Below, piece by piece: positions 35,521 to 47,118 of a DNA stretch of 64,000 nucleotides. Source of the DNA: Phyto melanocephala (Eukaryota; Arthropoda; Insecta; Diptera; Rhinophoridae); NCBI GenBank assembly GCA_941918925.1, contig OW799235.1, positions 104,487,947 to 104,551,946 of the forward strand, given 5' to 3'. Under the pieces are notes generated by a model. It made no database searches, had not been told where the DNA came from, and saw only the letters and a program-made list of their open reading frames with translations. The translations under genes and the position numbers were made by a program. Within the stretch, counting starts at the first letter, position 1. Every line of letters starts with the position of its first letter.

Positions 35521-35900
35521 TTTTTTGGCAGCATTTATCGAAAATAAAATCCTTCTCGTCTGTCGATTTGTGCCGAATAAATTTTTTTACTCGATTTGAA
35601 GAAAATTTCCAGGAGAACTTAATGCATATGGATTATGAATATATTTGTTTATAGTAGGGATTTTATCGTTTTAAAAAACTGCAATTCAAAAATATATTCA
35701 AGTATATTAGTTATGTTACAAAAAGCTTAAAATATTTAAACCATTGTCAATTTTTTTATTGATAAATTTAGCATTAAGCCCATGTTCACATACAACTTTT
35801 ATCAATAGCCTCAGCTTTACTCTACAACCAACCATTTTAAATTTCATTGATTTCGATTACAAATAAACAGATTATCAAAAATCCACATACCCTTATTTTA
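35521..35900 (-). pseudogene. Decayed insulin-like peptide gene
   Basis: On the minus strand, 35893 to about 35840 reads GFLIICLFVIEIN, aligning with the ILP-C signal peptide (ILFACLFVNEIN). The initiator ATG has become ATA and a frame change follows. From 35835 another frame reads MVGCRVKLRLLIKVVCEHGLN. Its Cys at 35824-35826 and Cys at 35788-35790 are 12 residues apart, as in insulin B chains, and VVCEHGLN aligns with VVCENGFN. The invariant Gly after the first Cys is now Arg. At about 35590-35510, DKCCQKTY can be matched to the ILP-C A-chain stretch DECCKKSC, but the last two cysteines are lost. The start, reading frame and A chain are broken, so no hormone can be made. Confidence 0.75.
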
Positions 35901-36466
35901 CTAGATAAAAAAATTTAGCATTTAAATAACAATTTGTACTGCAAATAATTGTAATAATTATAAACCACTGTTCGTTTAAATGAAATTGCATCAAATATGT
36001 ATAAAAAAAAATAAATTTTAATTGCATACTTTATTATTGTTGTATTTAAATACTACTTTCTGTCGTTTGGTGGTTTAACAAGCACTTTGTAAGTATGAAT
36101 AAATTATTTTAAGCAAATTATTTAGTAAAAAACTAGAAATGTATTTACATATAAAGAGTTGGAGGGAAATTAACGAAGCGTGTCACAGTTACAAATTGAG
36201 TTAAGTTGGTAGAGTAAAAAATATTTTTCGTTAAAAAAATTATCTTTTTTACAACAAGAAAACAAATAATAAAAAAATATTAGCTTATTAGCGTAGTTTA
36301 GTTTCAGAACCTGCATAAGTTTGGTTAAAAAATCAAAAGGAAATGACTTATCTTCTAGATTAAGTGATTTAATGTATAAAAATATTTACTAATATTTCGT
36401 AGTTCCAGAAACATTTATTGTTTAATTTTAACAATACAAAACTTACAACTTCCAATTTTTGACAGC
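35901..36466. other. Intergenic AT-rich DNA
   Basis: Upstream side of the decayed ILP copy. A weak TATAAT at 35962-35957 could be a remnant of its promoter. Nothing else was recognised. Confidence 0.35.
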
Positions 36467-36558
36467 TTACCTTAAGCTTAAAACTGCATTTACGGTATCA
36501 GTTATTAACCTTTTTCTCAGTTTGGTTTTCACAATATTAAGCTGGCTGAAAGCCCAGC
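36467..36558 (-). pseudogene. hAT transposase C-terminal (dimerisation domain) fragment
   Basis: The minus strand reads CWAFSQLNIVKTKLRKRLIT, then DTVNAVLSLR and a stop. The F-S-x-L-N-x-x-K-T-x-L-R-x-R-L pattern is the end of the hAT C-terminal dimerisation domain. The sense of this short piece is undamaged, but upstream sequence shows no continuing frame. It is an isolated relic. Confidence 0.72.
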
Positions 36559-37595
36559 ACACTTCTCACATATATATCTAATAAACACTAACATGAAAAG
36601 AATTTGTTTTGTAAGTATGTAGATGTATTTAAATACCGTTATTCGAGACTCACCTTTGTAGCAAGGTAAATCTCATAAGGTGCCCTCAACTGATCAGCTG
36701 ACTGCAAGAGGAATTTATAAGAATTTATAATTTACAAGAGTATAAAAAATTCTCTCCCTAATACAGTCACCTTGTTTTGTAGCGTCGCTGTAACAATATT
36801 GTCAACAAACCCTTTTTATAGTAATCGCTAGATTTCCCGCTAATAGCTAAATCATATTTTTTCCCCGTAATATGTAAATAAAAATAGCTAGATTTGACGA
36901 GAAAATAGCTAAATTGGCAACAATGGCAATATGGCATAGTGCCAAAATATATTTTTATAAGTCTTCTATAGAAATATCACTAATAAAAAAAAAAAATACA
37001 TATTCAATTACTTCTTTTATATTGAAATTAGTTTGAGAAGTGTTATGAGTAATTATGTTGCTGCCAAAATCGGAAATTTCTTAAGGAAGCCAAAATATGT
37101 AGTGTTTAGAAAAAAATAGGAAAAGACTAAAATCCTAGAATTGACCAAAGAAAAAAAAAACTAAAAAAATTTACATAAACTTACAAATAAAACAAAAATT
37201 TTAATAAACTAAATAAAGTTATATATAAAACTATTGTTGTGCACAAGTATTTCGTAAACAATGACAGGAGAATAGTAAAATGCAAAATAACAGGAAAAAA
37301 TTTAGCAGCATTACAGTAAGCGATTTACATTAACCTGAAATTTTTGATTGACTTAGAAACAAAATTATATAAGAAAGTAATAACAAACCAAACATTGAAG
37401 ATTAACGAATAGTAAATATATTAAACATAAATACTTACAAGGCTAAGAAAACAATTGAGAAACCCTTTAGTTTTTTGGACTTTTTTTTAGATATTTTTGA
37501 ATTAGATATTCTTAAATTCTTATTTGTATTCCTTTTTTTGCTCCCAAATTTCATATTAAACTTTTAATTGACATAGATATATTATAAATAAAGTA
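36559..37595. other. Intergenic AT-rich DNA, nothing recognised
   Basis: It may contain more of the hAT relic near 36640-36830. It also includes the 3' flank of ILP-D. Confidence 0.4.
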
Positions 37596-37600
37596 TAAAT

Positions 37601-40600
37601 TCAAATGCAATACATAGAAAGATCCTCGTAACCACATCCATTTTTACAGCATTCATCGGCAACACCTTTGGTACTAACAAAATCCACTTTTTTGCGTTTA
37701 CGTCTTAAGATTTTATCTTCTTTATTAATTAAAGGTTGGATCTCAAAAGCTTCTTTTTTATTTTCGTTAAGTTCTAAATTTGTGTTTTCTAATATATCCT
37801 TAAGTCGATAGTACCAACTGTCTGTGGGTGGTGTGAATACAGGTGCCTCATGTTCTGGTTCCACTAAAAAAAGAAAACAGAACAAGAAATTATGAAAAGA
37901 AAAATGTCGAAGTTTAAAAGTTAACATTATAAATTCTGATTATAACCTTTATTATGAACGACGTTTGACCCTCGAATGTAAATGAAATAACTGACGAAAG
38001 AATAATAATTTTGGCATTATGACCTGCGTTGGACTTATATAAAGTACTAGCCAAACCCGGCGCGCGTTGCTACGCCCCTTAATAAATCGAAATGCATTTT
38101 GAATTACAATTTTTTTTGTGGGCGTGGCATTGCACACTTTTCTAGTCACGAAATTGTAAAGCCATAACAGGTCAATATGCGTGCAAAGTTTTAGGAAAAT
38201 CGGTCTGGTGCAAGTACCTCAAAATTATAACCTTTTTTATGGGCGTGGCCCTGCCCACTTTTCTTATCACAAAATTATGTGGTTATGACAGCTCGATATG
38301 TGTGCAAAGTTTCAGAAAAATCGGTCAAGTGCAAGTAGTTAAAACTGATAACTAATTTTTATTGGCGTGGCCCCGCCCACTTTTTTCCACCCATAAACAC
38401 TCCCTGGTATGATTACAACAACTTGCCAAAGTTTGAGTCCGATCGGTTTTACAGTTTCGGAGTCTATAGCTTACACACACACACACACAGAGTTTCACTT
38501 TTATATATATAGATTTATGAGTATATATTAATATATATTAGCTGTGACCTCAACTTAGTACGATGTGCTAGGACAAAAAAATCCTCTTAAACAAAATTCG
38601 ACTTACAAGGAAAATTTTTTTTGTGCGATACACCCATAAAGCAAACAATGAAGTTCATTGTCAATCGAATGGTTCAATTCTTGTAATCGAGCTTTCCTTT
38701 TGTGGTTATAAAATTCATCAAACGAATACTGTTTGGTCTATGTAGACAATGAGCAATTCAATTAACAGCTAAGAGTGAATGTCTCCTTATAGGGATCTAA
38801 AATGCGAGTCTGTTTTCTAATAAATTTAAGTAAAGTAAGTGACATAAGTTTTGCATCTATTTCATACTACTTCCATCCACAGTATTTTAGTGCAAACATA
38901 AACAAACAAATAAATAAATTACCACTCGTGAAGCTTTTCACTACAGATTTCTAGGCGTTTTCAAACAGAGCAGAAAATCAAAACAAAAAGTAACAATAAA
39001 TTATAAAATGGCTAGTAATACCAAAAACATCGAGTGCAATAGAACAAGTACAAAAGATATATATAAACAACAATGTTGTTAGTATATTTTTAATATCTGT
39101 AAACTCATTATATTTAGAAAAATAAAAGTTTAATTCTCAATGCAAAATTTTCTTTATCAAAAATTAAAACATGTTTTAATGGTTATTTTATCTACGCTCT
39201 CATTCAGTTTTATTTTATTCCAATGTTGTTCTATTTTAGTGTTGTTCTATTCTTTAGTACTTTTGTTGTAAAGAAAACCACTAATTTATGCAAACAATAA
39301 TTTTATAATGAGAGAGTAATATATTTACACCAGAGCATGGTGTAAACGCTTAAGGTGATAGCGCAAAAGGAGCATATTTTTTGTCAATCTTTTTTTGTTT
39401 GTCTTTTTTTTGAGTTTGATAATTCTTGGGACTGAAATCTCTTTTTTATATAGAGTTTGAAAAACATTGGGACACAAAAAAATAATCAGCTGGGCTGGCA
39501 TGGCTATCTGTATAAGTGTACCCTGCACCAGAGAAATGCATGAGTTGATTCTTTTCGCTGTCCACTCACATTTGTAATGCTTTTGTGTTATTTTTGACCA
39601 TCAATATGTATTAATAATATTGTTACTCTGTTTGCTCTCTTACAACTGACTGTTATTAACATACTCTTGTTTTATTAGCGCTGCTAGCCAAAATAAACTA
39701 AAAAATCCATACTGTTTTTCAATTGATTTGTATAGTATTTAAATAACTCACAAAAGCATGGTGACGTATCTATTTAGGTATTTCCACACTTTTAAAAGTT
39801 CCGTTAAAATAGCAATTAAAAAGTGTTTTTAAAAAGTTAAACATAATGAATTGAGAAGTAATAAGAAACAAAAACAATCACAGTGATTTATTGCTTTTGT
39901 GAATCATATGAATAAGTACACATTGCAAGCAGTGACATTCAAATATTAACAACAGTTAAGATTATATAAAGCATGCATTTGCATCATTAATTTAATTAAT
40001 GTTATTTACTAGCTCAATATTAATTTTAGAAAATGCAAAATTAAGTCGTTTGATTCGTAGTGAAACAGGTCTCTGATACACACACTATATTAAGCAATCT
40101 CACTAAAACTTGTTAGTAATTTTTCTTTTGCTTGTGCAGTTCTTTAGGAAATACTAATTTTGTATTCTTTTTATTCATGTTTTATTCCACTCACTATAAG
40201 CAATAAATGTTGTCATTAACGGCCTGCATAAAATCAAAGGGTAGTTGTTGCCCTCAAAACCAGCTGTTGTTTGTTTATAGTTTTAGTGAAGAAAAAAGTA
40301 AAAATAAAAGGTGAATATTAGTGTTAAAAATCGAGTTAAAAAATGTATCCTTTGAAATGTTAAATATGGATTATAGTATTCGCTATATTGTCAAAAGAGA
40401 GAAATTCGTGATGTTTTAAGCTTTTTAAAGCCTCTTCAAAGTATACACAATTTTAAGTATTTTTTTGATCAAACACCTTTAAAATTTTTGGCACAATATC
40501 TTAACTATGTTTTTTTCAACCATTACTGAACTTGGGCGCCCTAAGCTCATACGGTAGTTAGTTAATCTCAGAGAAGTAATATCTAATATATTAATTAACT

Positions 40601-40778
40601 TACCTAATCTTTTAATCCGATGGTTAAAACCATTTACACAAAGCAATGCTAAAACATCCGTTAAATCTTTGCCACAAAGGCTTTTAGTAGCTGCACATTT
40701 TTCAATTGAAGAAAATAATGTAAAATATAAAATAAATATTAAACGTAAACTACGCGAGTTCTTAAATAACATTGTCAC
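37601..40778 (-). CDS. Insulin-like peptide precursor, ILP-D, with a 2.7-kb intron
   Basis: Exon 1 is 40778 down to 40604; exon 2 is 37863 down to 37601. The phase-1 intron (37864-40603, GTAAGT...TTTTTTTAG) is 2740 nt and contains a Helitron. The 145-residue precursor has a signal peptide with hydrophobic core at about 11-24 (LRLIFILYFTLF). The B chain has Cys35 and Cys47 (CGKDLTDVLALLC, then VNGFN), and KR lies at 56-57. The long C peptide has about 60 residues, including PPTDSWYYRLKDIL, and is followed by the hexabasic RRKRKK (112-117). The A chain has Cys130, 131, 135 and 144 (ECCKNGCGYEDLSMYCI). Met3 (40772) is an alternative start. Joining the exons is inferred: each encodes the half the other lacks, phases match, and no other partner exon was seen. 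An additional Cys (28) sits at the signal-peptide end. Confidence 0.88.
38047..38513 (-). mobile_element. Solo Helitron-type element inside the ILP-D intron
   Basis: On the minus strand it runs from TCTATATATATAAAAGTG (38513) to GGGTTTGGCTAG (38047), preceded by A and followed by T. It is the same family as the 14510-17376 array, with a (GT)n tract, the ACCGATCGG block, three repeats of about 120 bp and the CGCGCGCC segment. It lies in the same orientation as the gene it interrupts. Confidence 0.92.
38514..40603. other. Remainder of the ILP-D intron
   Basis: AT-rich, with no further exon or repeat recognised. A third B- or A-chain exon was looked for and not found. Confidence 0.45.
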
Positions 40779-40797
40779 TGGCTAATGCATGTCAAAC

Positions 40798-40835
40798 GAC
40801 TGAAGGGCAACGGCAGTTTGACACATCTATTTATA
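40798..40835 (-). promoter_or_regulatory. Core promoter of ILP-D (TATA box and initiator)
   Basis: TATAAATA at 40835-40828 (minus strand) is followed by TCAGTCGTTTG, whose A at 40801 is 34 nt from the first T of the TATA box. TCAGTC is a textbook insect initiator. The leader to the first ATG would be about 23 nt. Confidence 0.75.
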
Positions 40836-40839
40836 TTGA

Positions 40840-42045
40840 CAACGCAGGTAGAAATTTAGACCAAAACATGCATATGCAAATGTTTATAATGGGTTTTTTT
40901 TTGTTCTTTGTACAACTTTAACAATTTTAATTGTTGTAAAGGTAATTCCTTGCGATATAATGGATTTGTTGTTTTTATCTTGGATTTAATAGAAATTGTA
41001 TGTGATGATGTAAAGAATAAAATTAAGTGTTTTCAACAAACATTTTTTTTATAAAGAAAACACGTTTTACCTTTTTGTCTAGGTAAAATTATTTGTATGT
41101 AAACTAGATTTGTTGCTGCTGGTAAAGCAGAACAAAAAAAAAAACAAACAAACAAAAAAAAAACAAATTGCAATATGTATGGATTTAAATTATCCCTTAT
41201 CTTGTTTATTAGTTACATGCCAAAAGGACTGCAAATAATGACTTAAAAGGATACAATGTTTTTAGGTATATTAATATTATCAGGGCATTTTCCTGGTTTG
41301 TTTATTTTCCATTTGACTTTTGCTTTTAGCATTCGTGCCAACGTATATTGTGATTTTTAATGAACCAGTTTCATTTACTATACCTAGTAGGAAATACTGA
41401 AATGATTTTTGTTTATTGGCAGCAAAGTAATTTTTAGGTTACTCAAAACATAAATAGAACACTTCCTCTAAATTTAAAATGCTATGAATTTCAAAAAAAA
41501 TTATTTTGCTATTAAGTCGAAGCAATGGATAGTTGGTTTTTTGTTATGCTATTCATGCTTACACTATATAACCGATTTGAATAAAAATCCTATTTAAATT
41601 TTATCTGATGCTTATTTAAATTGGTATATATAATAAAAAAGCTATTTTTTTAAATAAATGTTAGTTGTTAGCTTTATAAAACATTTAAAACTAGATTTTA
41701 CGGTCTTATGGGTAGAATGCAGTTCATTCTAGATATTTAGAATTGTGTGCATATTTTTTCATCAATCTTGTTATCAAAAACATTACAAATATTATATTCC
41801 AAATGCTTTAATACACATTAAGGTGGCAACCCTTAACATAAACACAAAGAAAAACAAAGAGACAAAGAAAAAAAAATTGTGTAATATTTAAGAGAGCTCT
41901 TAGATAGACAATTAGCTTATAAATTTATGTGCACTAGCATATATAATTTTGTGCTGCAGAAATTGAAAATGAATAGGGAGTTCCTTACTTACAAAATGAC
42001 AACCTATCGTAGTAGTTGTACGTCATCGGATTTAAATATTTGTAC
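40840..42045. other. Intergenic AT-rich DNA upstream of ILP-D
   Basis: No gene recognised. Regulatory sequence for ILP-D would be expected here, but no motif is clear. Confidence 0.4.
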
Positions 42046-42048
42046 TTA

Positions 42049-42808
42049 TTATACCCTTCACACAGTGGAAAAGGGTATATATAGGTTTGTCATTTCGTGT
42101 AAAATTTCTACAATTTTCATTTCCGACTACATAAAGTTTATATTTTCTGAAAGCTTGTGAATAGGGGAGTCGATTGAGCTCTGTCAGTCTGTCCGTGTGT
42201 ATGTTGAAATCAACTTTTTGAAGCCGCCAGATACTACCTGGACCCGGGTGAGGTATTAAAATATCAGAAGTATTTAGGAGTAGATCGGTATTAAAAATCA
42301 GAAACATCGGTGCATAAACAACTGAGATATGAGCAAAAAAACCACGACCACCTCGAATTTTTTTTTTCACAAAAACAACATACATACATACATACAAACG
42401 TGTATACTGGTTAGAGTAAACGTGGCAACGAATCCCAGCTGAGCCAAAAAAAAAAAAATTTTTTTTTTTTTATTATTTTTTTTATTTTTTTTTTATTTTA
42501 TATATTATTTATATATATATTATTTTTTTTTTAATATTTTTTTATTTTTTTTGTTTGATATTATTATTTATATTTTAATTATTTTTTTTTAAATATTTTT
42601 TTTATTTTTTTTAATTTTTTTTTTTTTTAACATACACACGTAAATTTATAATTTTACAATGGAAAGTTTTTATATACGTATGTTTTTTATATGTATGTAC
42701 GTATTTCATATGGGATGAATGGTGATACAAACTACTGTTATTGCATGACTACACGTTGTGAAGGGTATATAAGATTCGGCACGGCTGAATATAGCACTCT
42801 TACTTGTT
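42049..42808 (-). mobile_element. DINE-1/mini-me-like element (short type), complete-looking, reverse
   Basis: It runs from TTATACCCTTCACACAGTGG to GATTCGGCACGGCTGAATAT, AGCACTCTTACTTGTTTT. It contains CCGACTACATAAAGTTTATA, the GTCY tract (CTGTCAGTCTGTCCGTGTGT) and a poly-T block at 42443-42630. It is the reverse complement in layout of 27886-28792. Confidence 0.85.
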
Positions 42809-42867
42809 TTGTTTATATAAAGTTGTACAAATACAATATATATGAATAAATTAATCCTATCTTCTTT

Positions 42868-43180
42868 TTATATCCTTCACAGTGAGTGTTTGTCATTTCG
42901 TGTGAAATTTCTACAATTTCCATTTCAGACCTTATAAATTATATTTTTTCTAAAAGCTTATGAATAGGACGTAAATTAAGCACTGTCCGTCTGTCAGCCA
43001 GTCCCTCTGTCCTCTTCCCGTGTAAGGTACCAAACTATAAGAAATATTTGGGAGCAGATTGGTATTGAAAATCAGAAAAATGAGAAATGATGAAAAAACC
43101 TAGACCACCTTTTTGTTTTCGCACCAATACAAACTGGATGACGTAGGTTCCAATCCAAGTTAAGTCGACAACGTAACTCT
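42868..43180 (-). mobile_element. Partial DINE-1/mini-me-like element
   Basis: TATATCCTTCACAGTGAGTG, then GTCATTTCGTGTGAAATTTC and CTGTCCGTCTGTCAGCCAGT, repeats the left part of the neighbour at 42049-42808 and breaks off before the poly-T block. Confidence 0.7.
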
Positions 43181-44589
43181 TTCGTAAACTTAACTTTACT
43201 TAACTTTTGCTTCAATTAATTTAGAGGTTTTTGTGCATTATTCTGCATTCATAAATAGTTGCGTTTTATTTTAATCTCACAAATGAATAATGTTTGTCTT
43301 TAACCAAACCTTAGTCCTTTAAATTGTAATTGCTATTATGATATTATAAAATATTTATATTAAATTGTTTAGAACAAAGCCATGTTAATTCACAACATTG
43401 CGCAATTCTGCATGATAATAATGCAAGGTTAAATTATTAACTACATACTTGCACTTTTAAACTCCTTTGGTGCTTAAATAAAGCTCAAGACATGATAAAA
43501 TGCCGCAAACAATCCAATTAAGTGAGACTTTGAAGCATTTGGTAAACATTTTTACAACGAAACAGGAAACAAAAACCAGACTCATTTTATGTCACAGCAC
43601 TTATGCTCTACATCCTTTTTACTTGCACAAAATAACACAGTAATAGATGCATATACGTATGTATGTCAATTCCCAGCAGTTTTTGCTCTAATTTAGATAA
43701 AACGAGTCTAATTTTTAAATGGCTGGTTGTTTTGATGACCAAAATATCTTAAAAGCATGAATAGAATTGCCACTTTTTATCTGTTAAAAATCTAGTTTAT
43801 AGTGTGTTTTGATGTTTAATATAAAGTAAAATATATTACTTTATTTGAGTTACTATCAAGTTTGCTAACTTATTTTGATTTTATATGTAGCTAGAGGATA
43901 GCAGTTAGATATGTTGGGATATATTAACACTCAGCCATACACACATACATATATGTGTATGTATATACATGTACTTAAATATAACGTTATGAAAAATATC
44001 TGCCCTTAAATATTTTTTAACCCATTAAAATGTCAAGTAGAATAACAACATGTATTTATGTTACACAAAAAAAAAAAACATACGAGTAAAATATTAAATG
44101 GAGAACTAAAGTATGAAAAGAGTATAAAAATGCAGTCCAACAATGTTGCACACTGCAGTGCATTTTTGTTATTTAAGTGGAAATTTTTTTCAACTGGTTT
44201 GGGAGTATTTTTTACCCTTTCTGAATTGACTCTAAATTTTATTTATTTTATTTTTTTAACTATATATGTATGTATGTACATACACACAAAATTGACATGC
44301 TATGCCTGATGAAGCTTTATATATAAGCATTAAGCATATAAGTTCTTTTTGCCATTATCTGGGTTATCGGATCTTAAAATTATTTTTATTTTGCATATCG
44401 TAGAGATATAACCCAATTTTTTGGCGAACGCAAATTCAGGTAGAATGACTTTAGGACAGAGGCCGACAACACACACTATTAAATTTGAAAATTATTTTTA
44501 AATTTCATTCTCTTAGTATCACAATATATTCCAAAAGACAGAATCTGTCTTATATAGTGTTGTAATTTAAAAAAAGGTATGAATCTTAA
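43181..44589. other. AT-rich DNA, nothing recognised
   Basis: Only short TATG/CATA microsatellite-like runs (43930-43970, 44265-44285). Confidence 0.45.
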
Positions 44590-44639
44590 AATTTCTAAAA
44601 TTTGGTACATTTTATTTCCGAAAAAATTCAATATAAAAA

Positions 44640-45248
44640 CAATTTAAGTGAAAAGAGGAAATTTTACACTACTGGTCAATAGGTACCAATATTGTTAAAG
44701 GGGACAAAGTCGCAACTTCTCTCGTTGGTATTTAAACTAAAAAGGATCCATTTTCGTTTGTAAATATTAACAGAAACAACGAACCCATTGTATTTTAGTG
44801 CTTATATCTGAGGAATTTGCGAACCAATTTGTTGGTTTTTTTTCTCGAAAATTATTTTCGAAACCAAGGCTTTTTATTTGATGTCTGTTACGTGTCAGAA
44901 AATAATTTACGAGCTTCAAAACTTTTGTATATTTTAAAAAATATATATTTTGTTTTAAATAAATTTGGTCGATTAGATATCTATTTGTCCAAAGTTCTTT
45001 AAATTGTCACAAGCGTTTCAATAAATTTTCGTTGGGGTGAAAAAATATGTTTTTTTTTTTGTAAAAATGAGCGAAAAAAAAAATATGGGACGATTGTGCT
45101 GATTTCAAATATAATCTTCTTGATTTTTTGACCATGGCGATTTCGGGGGTCTTCAAATAACTGCTTGGTCGGTAAAAAATTTCACAAGGATTGACAAATC
45201 TGTACATATGTATGTATACTTGCAATCTCTGTGAAGGGTATCAAGAAA
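44640..45248 (+). mobile_element. DINE-1/mini-me-like element (long type), degraded
   Basis: 'AAAAAGGATCCATTTTCGTTTG', 'GGACGATTGTGCTGATTTCA', 'TTTCGGGGGTCTTCAAATAA' (in part) and the terminal CTGTGAAGGGTATCAAG match the right half of 47119-48116. Confidence 0.65.
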
Positions 45249-45336
45249 AAATATGACCGCAGTTCTAATTAGTCGTTTCAGCTAGTCATTTAGCTTGTAG
45301 TCGACGAAATTTAAATAGCTACATCGGCATGTGACT

Positions 45337-45780
45337 GTTAAGGCAGAATTAGTCTTTACTTTCTGTTCCGTTCCGAATCAGCTGACTTCATTCTTTTAAA
45401 TAGAAAATGTGTACAAGTCGTTAGTTGTTCTGTTACTTTCCGTGCCGTTGCGGACGAACCTGTAGAAAATAGAATTCAATGTTAACTGACGCCCATTGAG
45501 AGAGAAACAGCTGATATTTAGGAGCCTATATTTTAAAGGTGGCTGCAACATAGAGACCCTGTTTGCTTATAGATGAAATCTGACACTAAAAATTTTTTTT
45601 TTATGTATGGACTTTGACGAGAAAAATAAACAAAAAATATAATAAGCTTGTTTTTGTAAGATTACCTTGTAAATTAAGGCAGATGATTTTTTACAGAAGA
45701 AGTAACCACAAAAATTAAACAACAGAACTGCACGTCACAGAACGACAACAGAAAATAAAGACTAATGAAGCCTTTACGTA
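45337..45780. mobile_element. Probable MITE with diverged inverted ends
   Basis: TTAAGGCAGAATTAGTCTTT-ACTTTCTGTT on the left resembles the reverse complement of CAGAAAATAAAGACTAATGA-AGCCTTTA on the right. About 440 bp lie between, with a GC-richer left part and no coding sequence. Boundaries are approximate. Confidence 0.5.
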
Positions 45781-46637
45781 ATTTTGACGTTATCATAAAG
45801 CATAAATTTATCCGCTTCGGCCACATGTGTTTCATTAAAATTTTTGGACTAAAATACACTTCGTGTTTTATCAAAATCTTACCTCATGTAGCCACTACTA
45901 CTATTTTTAAAATACTAGAAAAGTGCTGAACATCTTAGTGACGTCAGACCCATATATGCATGTGGCTTTTTACATTTCGTATATTTAATTTAAATAAGCT
46001 GAAGTATATAGAACAGCACAAATAATTGTATATTGCTTTTTTTATTTTTGTTTCTGAACTTTACAAATATCTATAGTATTGGAGAATATATTCGTGTACT
46101 TAAAAAAACAAATTTTTTCGAAATTAAATTTTTTTTAATTTTAAATAAACAAGTTTGTATTTTTTATACCACGTTTTTTATTCTAACAAGGCGGTGGAAT
46201 TTTGTATTTTGAACATCTGAGAAATATTTTATAAACAAATTTTAACATTTTCCAGGAAAGCACTAAAACAATAAAAGTTTTAAAAATAATTAACATGTAT
46301 GTATATGATATTATTAGTTATTTTTATGTGATATTTCTTAAACAATTATATATACTCCGAAGCATACCAATTTGTGCAAAATCAGATCCTTGAAAATGTA
46401 ACTTTTATGATTAAAAAAGTTGAAAATTCTTAAAGAAACGAAATTTAATAAGCGAAATTTAATAAAGTTGCTTAAAAATTCAAAATGAAATTTCGTAAAA
46501 AAATTTTTTTTATATATTTTTTTTTTAATTTTCTACATGTAAAAGCATACATATATTATGCCTGTTTATGAAGCAATAATAAAATTTATTTATTATTTAA
46601 TAAGCCCGATGACAATTTAAGAAGCTAACGGAAATTA
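45781..46637. other. AT-rich DNA, nothing recognised
   Basis: No feature could be supported. Confidence 0.45.
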
Positions 46638-47096
46638 AAACAAGTAAGAGTGATATATTCGTCCGTGCCGAATCTTATATACCCTTCACAACGTATAGTC
46701 ACGCATTAACAATTGTTTGTATAACATACATATAAAAAAACATACATATTTATATAAAAACATACTATTGTAAAGTTATAAATAGAGTTTATGTATGTTA
46801 AAAATATATATAAAAAATATATATAAAAAAATATATAAATAATTTCTTTGATTTTCAAGTCCGATCTGCTCTCGAATATTTCTGATAGTTTAATACCTCA
46901 CGCGGGTCCAGGCAATGACAGGGGGCTTCTAAAAGTTGATTTAAACACATGGACAGACGGACAGACGAACAGGGTTCTATTCATAAGATTTCAGAAAATT
47001 TATATACTTTATGGGGTCGGAAATGAAAATTTAAGAAATTTCGCATGGAATGACAAACCAATATATGCCTTTCTTCACTTTTGAGTGAAGGGTATA
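46638..47096 (+). mobile_element. DINE-1/mini-me-like element (short type)
   Basis: AAACAAGTAAGAGTGATATA, TTCGTCCGTGCCGAA and TATACCCTTCACAACGTATA at the start; GAGTGAAGGGTATAAAG at the end. It has a shortened AT tract and a GTCY tract (ACAGACGGACAGACGAACAG). Confidence 0.82.
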
Positions 47097-47118
47097 AAGA
47101 AATATATAAAGCGAATTT

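Noticed and set aside
40479..40603. Reading frame continuing past the ILP-D exon 1 donor
   Set aside because: The frame loses insulin features after KRL and passes a consensus GTAAGT in the expected phase, so it is intron.
42032..42397. 121-codon minus-strand reading frame
   Set aside because: It falls in the short-type DINE-1-like element and reads through its GTCY and ATG-rich repeat parts.
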